Shown: positions 61,204 through 64,000 of the stretch, piece by piece
How the letters are laid out: every line of letters starts with the position of its first letter
How positions within the stretch are numbered: the stretch's first letter is position 1
Assembly: GCA_017303805.1 (NCBI GenBank)
Contig: JAFLBQ010000008.1
Coordinates: forward strand, 62,001-126,000
Direction of reading: 5' to 3'
DNA length: 64,000 nt
Origin: Cytophagales bacterium
GTDB lineage: Bacteria; Bacteroidota; Bacteroidia; Cytophagales; Cyclobacteriaceae
Program-made: the position numbers and the translations under genes
The notes under the pieces: generated by a model
Databases searched by the model: none
What the model was told of the DNA's origin: nothing
What the model saw: the letters and a program-made list of their open reading frames with translations, nothing else

Positions 61204-62316
61204 TTATTCTCCGGGCAATGTGGTGCGGCCTTTCCAGGAATAGCCCATAAGTTGAGAGGCCACGGCAACGGCCAACACATAGGGTGCGTATAAAATTTGC
61301 AGACAAGCAAAAGCAAGCACATCAAAGCGCTGGCGGGTAACAAAAGAAACTGTGAGCAGCAAAAGCAACTCGAGCATTATTTTAAATACCACCACCACAG
61401 AAAGCCCTGCATGGGGCGTAACCAAAGCCGCTGCCAATAATGGCCACCAGCTTAGCTGAACCAAAAAAATAAAAACAGCGAGAAGCCGGGCAAACCCCGA
61501 TTGATTTGCGCGCCACTTGCCAGCCCACCGCACCCGCTGATCAAAAAAATCGGCTACTGTAGTGACCGGAAGAGTTGTACCCAAGTTTAAACCCGGAGGC
61601 ACCGCCTTCACTGATCTGGGAAAGTGGTTTGCAACCTTGTGCATCAGAAACTCATCGTCACCGGAAGGAATATGTTCGTTGCCTTTGTAGCCACTTACGG
61701 CATAGAATGCTGCCTTGCGAAATGCGAGGCTTGCCCCATTGCACATAAGCGGCATCCCCCAACCAAGGCTACCCAAACCCGTTGCAATAACACTGGCAAA
61801 CTCCATGGCCTGCAACTTACTCCACACCGTTGCGTTGGTTGTAAGCTTTACAACACCCACCACCAGTTGCGTGTGGTTGTCAAATGCCTGTACCATATCA
61901 TTTATCCAATCTGCCTGCAATTCGCAATCGGCATCGGTAGTTAGTATAATTTCGCCCCCGGCTTTTGCAATACCGGTAGCAAGGGCTTGCTTTTTACCGG
62001 CCGCCTCTGATGCGAGCAGTTCAATTTTTAAATTACTGAAATGTACTTTTAACAAGCCCGCAACATACAACGTATTATCCGTAGAGTGATCATCGACCAA
62101 CAAAATCTGAAATGGACCGGAGTACGTTTGTGTCTGCAGCGATTGCAGTAAAGGTTGGAGATTTTGTGCCTCGTTGCGCATGGCAACCACTACCGATACC
62201 AACGGATGTTGCCTTTGCCTTGAAGATGGGGTTTGCTTTTGCCATCGCCAAAGCCCGCCCGCCACGAACATCAAAAAAAGAAAGTAGGTGCCAAAGACTA
62301 CATACACAACTACCAT
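61204..62316 (-). CDS. Family 2 glycosyltransferase with membrane segments
   Basis: A 370-residue inner-membrane GT2 enzyme. A first transmembrane helix (residues 1-24) precedes a GT-A domain with PLVSVVVAMRNEAQNLQPLL, ILLVDDHSTDN, ILTTDADCELQADWINDM (DxD metal site at about 135-140), GNEHIPSGDDEFLMHKV and DQRVRWAGKWRA (QxxRW-type motif). Two or three C-terminal helices follow (about 275-350). It resembles processive or lipid-carrier glycosyltransferases. Acceptor unknown. Confidence 0.92.
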   Translation of the reverse strand: MVVVYVVFGTYFLFLMFVAGGLWRWQKQTPSSRQRQHPLVSVVVAMRNEAQNLQPLLQSLQTQTYSGPFQILLVDDHSTDNTLYVAGLLKVHFSNLKIELLASEAAGKKQALATGIAKAGGEIILTTDADCELQADWINDMVQAFDNHTQLVVGVVKLTTNATVWSKLQAMEFASVIATGLGSLGWGMPLMCNGASLAFRKAAFYAVSGYKGNEHIPSGDDEFLMHKVANHFPRSVKAVPPGLNLGTTLPVTTVADFFDQRVRWAGKWRANQSGFARLLAVFIFLVQLSWWPLLAAALVTPHAGLSVVVVFKIMLELLLLLTVSFVTRQRFDVLAFACLQILYAPYVLAVAVASQLMGYSWKGRTTLPGE

Positions 62317-62330
62317 TGTACGATTATCAG

Positions 62331-62338
62331 TAAGTTTG
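62331..62338 (+). promoter_or_regulatory. -7 element of ruvC
   Basis: TAAGTTTG, matching TAnnTTTG, ends four bases before the ruvC ATG, implying a near-leaderless transcript; no good -33 box is seen. Confidence 0.45.
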
Positions 62339-62342
62339 GGGC

Positions 62343-62909
62343 ATGAGCAAAGTTGCTAAAAAAGTTGCGAAAGAAAAGATAATTCTTGGCCTGGACCCGG
62401 GTACTAACATTATGGGCTATGGAGTTATTTTAAACCAGGGCGGAGCATTAACCGTATTGCAGTTTGGGGTAATACAAATGGGTAAAAGCGGAGACCATGC
62501 GTTAAAGCTTAAAAAAATCTTTGAGCGGGTGCTGGGGCTGGTAGATGAATTTAAACCCGATGAAGTTGCCCTGGAGGCGCCCTTCTTTGGTAAGAATGTG
62601 CAATCGATGTTAAAGCTGGGGCGAGCACAAGGTGTAGCCATGTCGGCTGCACTCTTTCGCGAAGTACCCATTACCGAGTATGCGCCTAAGAAAGTTAAAC
62701 AATCTGTTACCGGTAATGGCAACGCCTCGAAAGAGCAAGTAGCTAAAATGCTGATGCAGATTTTTAACATTAAAGAAATGCCCAAATTGCTGGATGCCTC
62801 CGATGCGCTGGCCGTGGCTGTTTGTCATCATTATCAACAAGGCACGGTAAAACTTAAATCAAAAGGCTGGGGCGATTTTTTGAAGGCAAATCCCGGAAGA
62901 ATTAAGTAG
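62343..62909 (+). CDS. ruvC: Holliday junction resolvase RuvC
   Basis: A 188-residue crossover junction endonuclease. Catalytic acids are visible in ILGLDPGTNIMGYGVI (Asp at about residue 17), VALEAPFFGKNVQSMLKLG (Glu at about 77) and KLLDASDALAVAVCHHYQ (the late Asp pair at about 150-153). YAPKKVKQSVTGNGNASKEQ is also conserved. It resolves Holliday junctions with RuvAB. It is transcribed divergently from the GT2 gene and alone. Confidence 0.95.
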   Translation: MSKVAKKVAKEKIILGLDPGTNIMGYGVILNQGGALTVLQFGVIQMGKSGDHALKLKKIFERVLGLVDEFKPDEVALEAPFFGKNVQSMLKLGRAQGVAMSAALFREVPITEYAPKKVKQSVTGNGNASKEQVAKMLMQIFNIKEMPKLLDASDALAVAVCHHYQQGTVKLKSKGWGDFLKANPGRIK

Positions 62910-62919
62910 CTGTTGGTTA

Positions 62920-63002
62920 CTAGTTTCTTGCTTCTCGTTACCTGATTTACTTACAGAAACCCTTTACATAACCCTGATTACCGAATACTGATCACCGAAT
63001 AA
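62920..63002. repeat. Word repeat between ruvC and wecB
   Basis: CTGATTACCGAATA (62974-62987) and CTGATCACCGAATA (62988-63001) are tandem 14-mers differing at one base, preceded by GTTAC/GGTTAC-type words. The 104-bp convergent gap shows no gene or typical terminator. Confidence 0.6.
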
Positions 63003-63013
63003 AATATTACCAA

Positions 63014-64000
63014 TCACTGCGCGCCCAACTTCAACAACTCATGCACAATTCTTTCTGCAGTTCGTCCATCCCATAACTGCGGAATTTTTCCAGCTTTCCA
63101 ATCACCACTTTTCACCTTAGCTAATGCGCTTGAGAGTGCTACAAAATCATCGCCAATCATTTCGTTGGTACCTTCAGCTACGGTTTCGGGGCGCTCGGTA
63201 TTGTTTCGAAGTGTTAAGCATGGCACACCCAATACGGTAGTTTCCTCTTGTACACCCCCCGAGTCTGTAATTACTGCTTTCGATTCTTTGATCAGATAAA
63301 TAAATTCGAGGTAGCTGAGCGGATCGCAGGCACGAATATTTTTAGGTTTTTGGGCTAGCCTGGAAAAATTTTTCAACGTGCGTGGATGCACCGGAAATAC
63401 AATTGGTAAACCGGTAGTGTCTAACACCTGCATCCACCGGGCAAATTTTTCTGGGTCGTCCACATTGCTGGGGCGATGGAGGGTAAGCACAAAATAATTT
63501 TTGGATTGCAGTCCAAGTTCTTCCCAAAGTACCGGCTTTTGCGTGCGCGGTAAATGAGTAAGCAACGTATCAATCATGGTATTTCCTACAAAGAAAATCT
63601 GTTCATCATTAACACCCGCTTTCTTCAGGTTTTCATTTGCTACCTGAGAGGTGGTGAAAAAATAATCGGCTAACGAATCGGTAACAAGCCGGTTAATTTC
63701 TTCGGGCATGCTTATATCAAACGAACGGATACCACCCTCTACATGGGCAACTTTCGTGTTAAGTTTTTTGGCCACAATGGTACAAGCCATAGTTGAGGTT
63801 ACATCGCCTACTACAATTACCAGATCGGTTGGGTTGGCGAGTAAATCTTTTTCAAACTCAATCATAATGCGGGCTGTCTGCTCGGCCTGTGTTCCGGAGC
63901 CCGCACCCAGGTTTATGTGCGCCTCTGGTATCTGCAACTGCTCAAAAAAGATTTTACTCAGCTTATCGTCATAATGCTGGCCGGTGTGTACCAGCCGGTA
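63014..64000 (-). CDS. wecB: UDP-N-acetylglucosamine 2-epimerase (non-hydrolysing), 3' part
   Basis: The reading frame stays open past the window edge; the residues nearest the edge (RLVHTGQHYDDKLSKIFFEQ) are the conserved N-terminal region, so only a short 5' part is missing. Other family motifs are VVVGDVTSTMACTIVAKKLN, KVAHVEGGIRSFDISMPEEI (catalytic His/Glu), VLTLHRPSNVDDPEKF, FPVHPRTLKNF and VITDSGGVQEETTVLGVPCL with LRNNTERPET. It converts UDP-GlcNAc to UDP-ManNAc for surface polysaccharide. Confidence 0.94.
   Translation of the reverse strand, partial: YRLVHTGQHYDDKLSKIFFEQLQIPEAHINLGAGSGTQAEQTARIMIEFEKDLLANPTDLVIVVGDVTSTMACTIVAKKLNTKVAHVEGGIRSFDISMPEEINRLVTDSLADYFFTTSQVANENLKKAGVNDEQIFFVGNTMIDTLLTHLPRTQKPVLWEELGLQSKNYFVLTLHRPSNVDDPEKFARWMQVLDTTGLPIVFPVHPRTLKNFSRLAQKPKNIRACDPLSYLEFIYLIKESKAVITDSGGVQEETTVLGVPCLTLRNNTERPETVAEGTNEMIGDDFVALSSALAKVKSGDWKAGKIPQLWDGRTAERIVHELLKLGAQ

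Noticed and set aside
61115-61243. Plus-strand micro-ORF of 42 codons starting MRRKRLTKILKTTAG
   Set aside because: It has a basic start and hydrophobic stretch, but it runs into the antisense of the GT2 gene, has no exact promoter match and ends in residues that merely mirror that gene.
1-64000. tRNA, rRNA or riboswitch genes
   Set aside because: I found no cloverleaf-like segment or T-loop sequence in the gaps and no recognisable riboswitch core, including cobalamin-type elements near the CarH-like gene.

Overview
The window looks like chromosomal DNA from a Bacteroidota bacterium, most likely of the order Cytophagales. This rests on TonB-dependent receptors with an N-terminal carboxypeptidase-like domain (one paired with a DUF4249 lipoprotein), LytS/LytTR regulators, a type III glutamine synthetase, DUF3667 and DUF2807 proteins, and several promoters of the Bacteroidota type TTTG-N17-20-TAnnTTTG. 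Most of the window is ordinary core and envelope metabolism. I saw no tRNA, rRNA, classical IS element, prophage or CRISPR array.

Layout. 1-8452: the 5' part of a dihydrolipoamide acyltransferase gene with two lipoyl domains, a large secreted HExxH/propeller/barrel protein, a TonB receptor plus DUF4249 pair, a 40-residue membrane protein and a bestrophin. 8655-11041: an SPFH / PH-like membrane protein / Arc-like operon and a secreted protein. 11072-16847: DUF3667, LytTR regulator, LytS kinase, TPR-like protein and TonB receptor, all on the minus strand. 16999-22637: bile-acid-type symporter, M28 peptidase and leuS. 22862-31044: fabH, a four-gene set that fits D-amino-acid catabolism (GntP/DsdX-like permease, RidA, D-threonine-aldolase/D-serine-dehydratase-like enzyme, M19 dipeptidase), then an S41 protease and a lipase-like hydrolase. 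31092-43960: glnA type III, an adhesin-like protein, TerB-like protein, amidohydrolase, LTA-synthase-like sulfatase, an AbiEii-type nucleotidyltransferase pair, CapA, PdeM and a PiT phosphate transporter. 44067-47867: a HigBA toxin-antitoxin pair, a TonB remnant behind a GC-rich double hairpin, DinB, a Crp-type regulator, a quinone-reductase-like flavoprotein and a hydrolase. 47988-56190: a ligase-associated helicase, then a light-response and carotenoid cluster (CarH-like B12/MerR regulator, ECF sigma, crtI, crtB, idi, photolyase). 56187-64000: asparaginase, TatD, glycosyltransferases, a polysaccharide deacetylase, a SpoIIE phosphatase, ruvC and the 3' part of wecB.

The most unusual object is inside leuS. 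The leucyl-tRNA synthetase is 1087 residues long because an in-frame block of about 153 residues sits at the entry to its editing domain. The block encodes a complete DUF559/Vsr-like endonuclease domain and is bounded by C-rich/G-rich palindromes arranged as inverted terminal repeats. A solitary decayed copy of the same palindrome, without an endonuclease, lies further downstream in leuS, and an AT-rich palindrome lies upstream. Together they suggest a palindrome-bounded nuclease element that tolerates, or exploits, in-frame insertion into an essential gene.

A second theme is a set of intergenic word repeats of several vocabularies (GACTATCGACT, GTAGGCAG, CTCTGTG, CCAGTTA, CTGATTACCGAATA), each forming inverted or tandem repeats. 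One of them supplies the start codon of the D-threonine-aldolase-like gene. A third is the light cluster, where three TTnAACATT boxes spaced 42 and 21 bp flank a near-consensus promoter of the sigma-factor gene, and a strong hairpin terminator stands directly in front of crtI.
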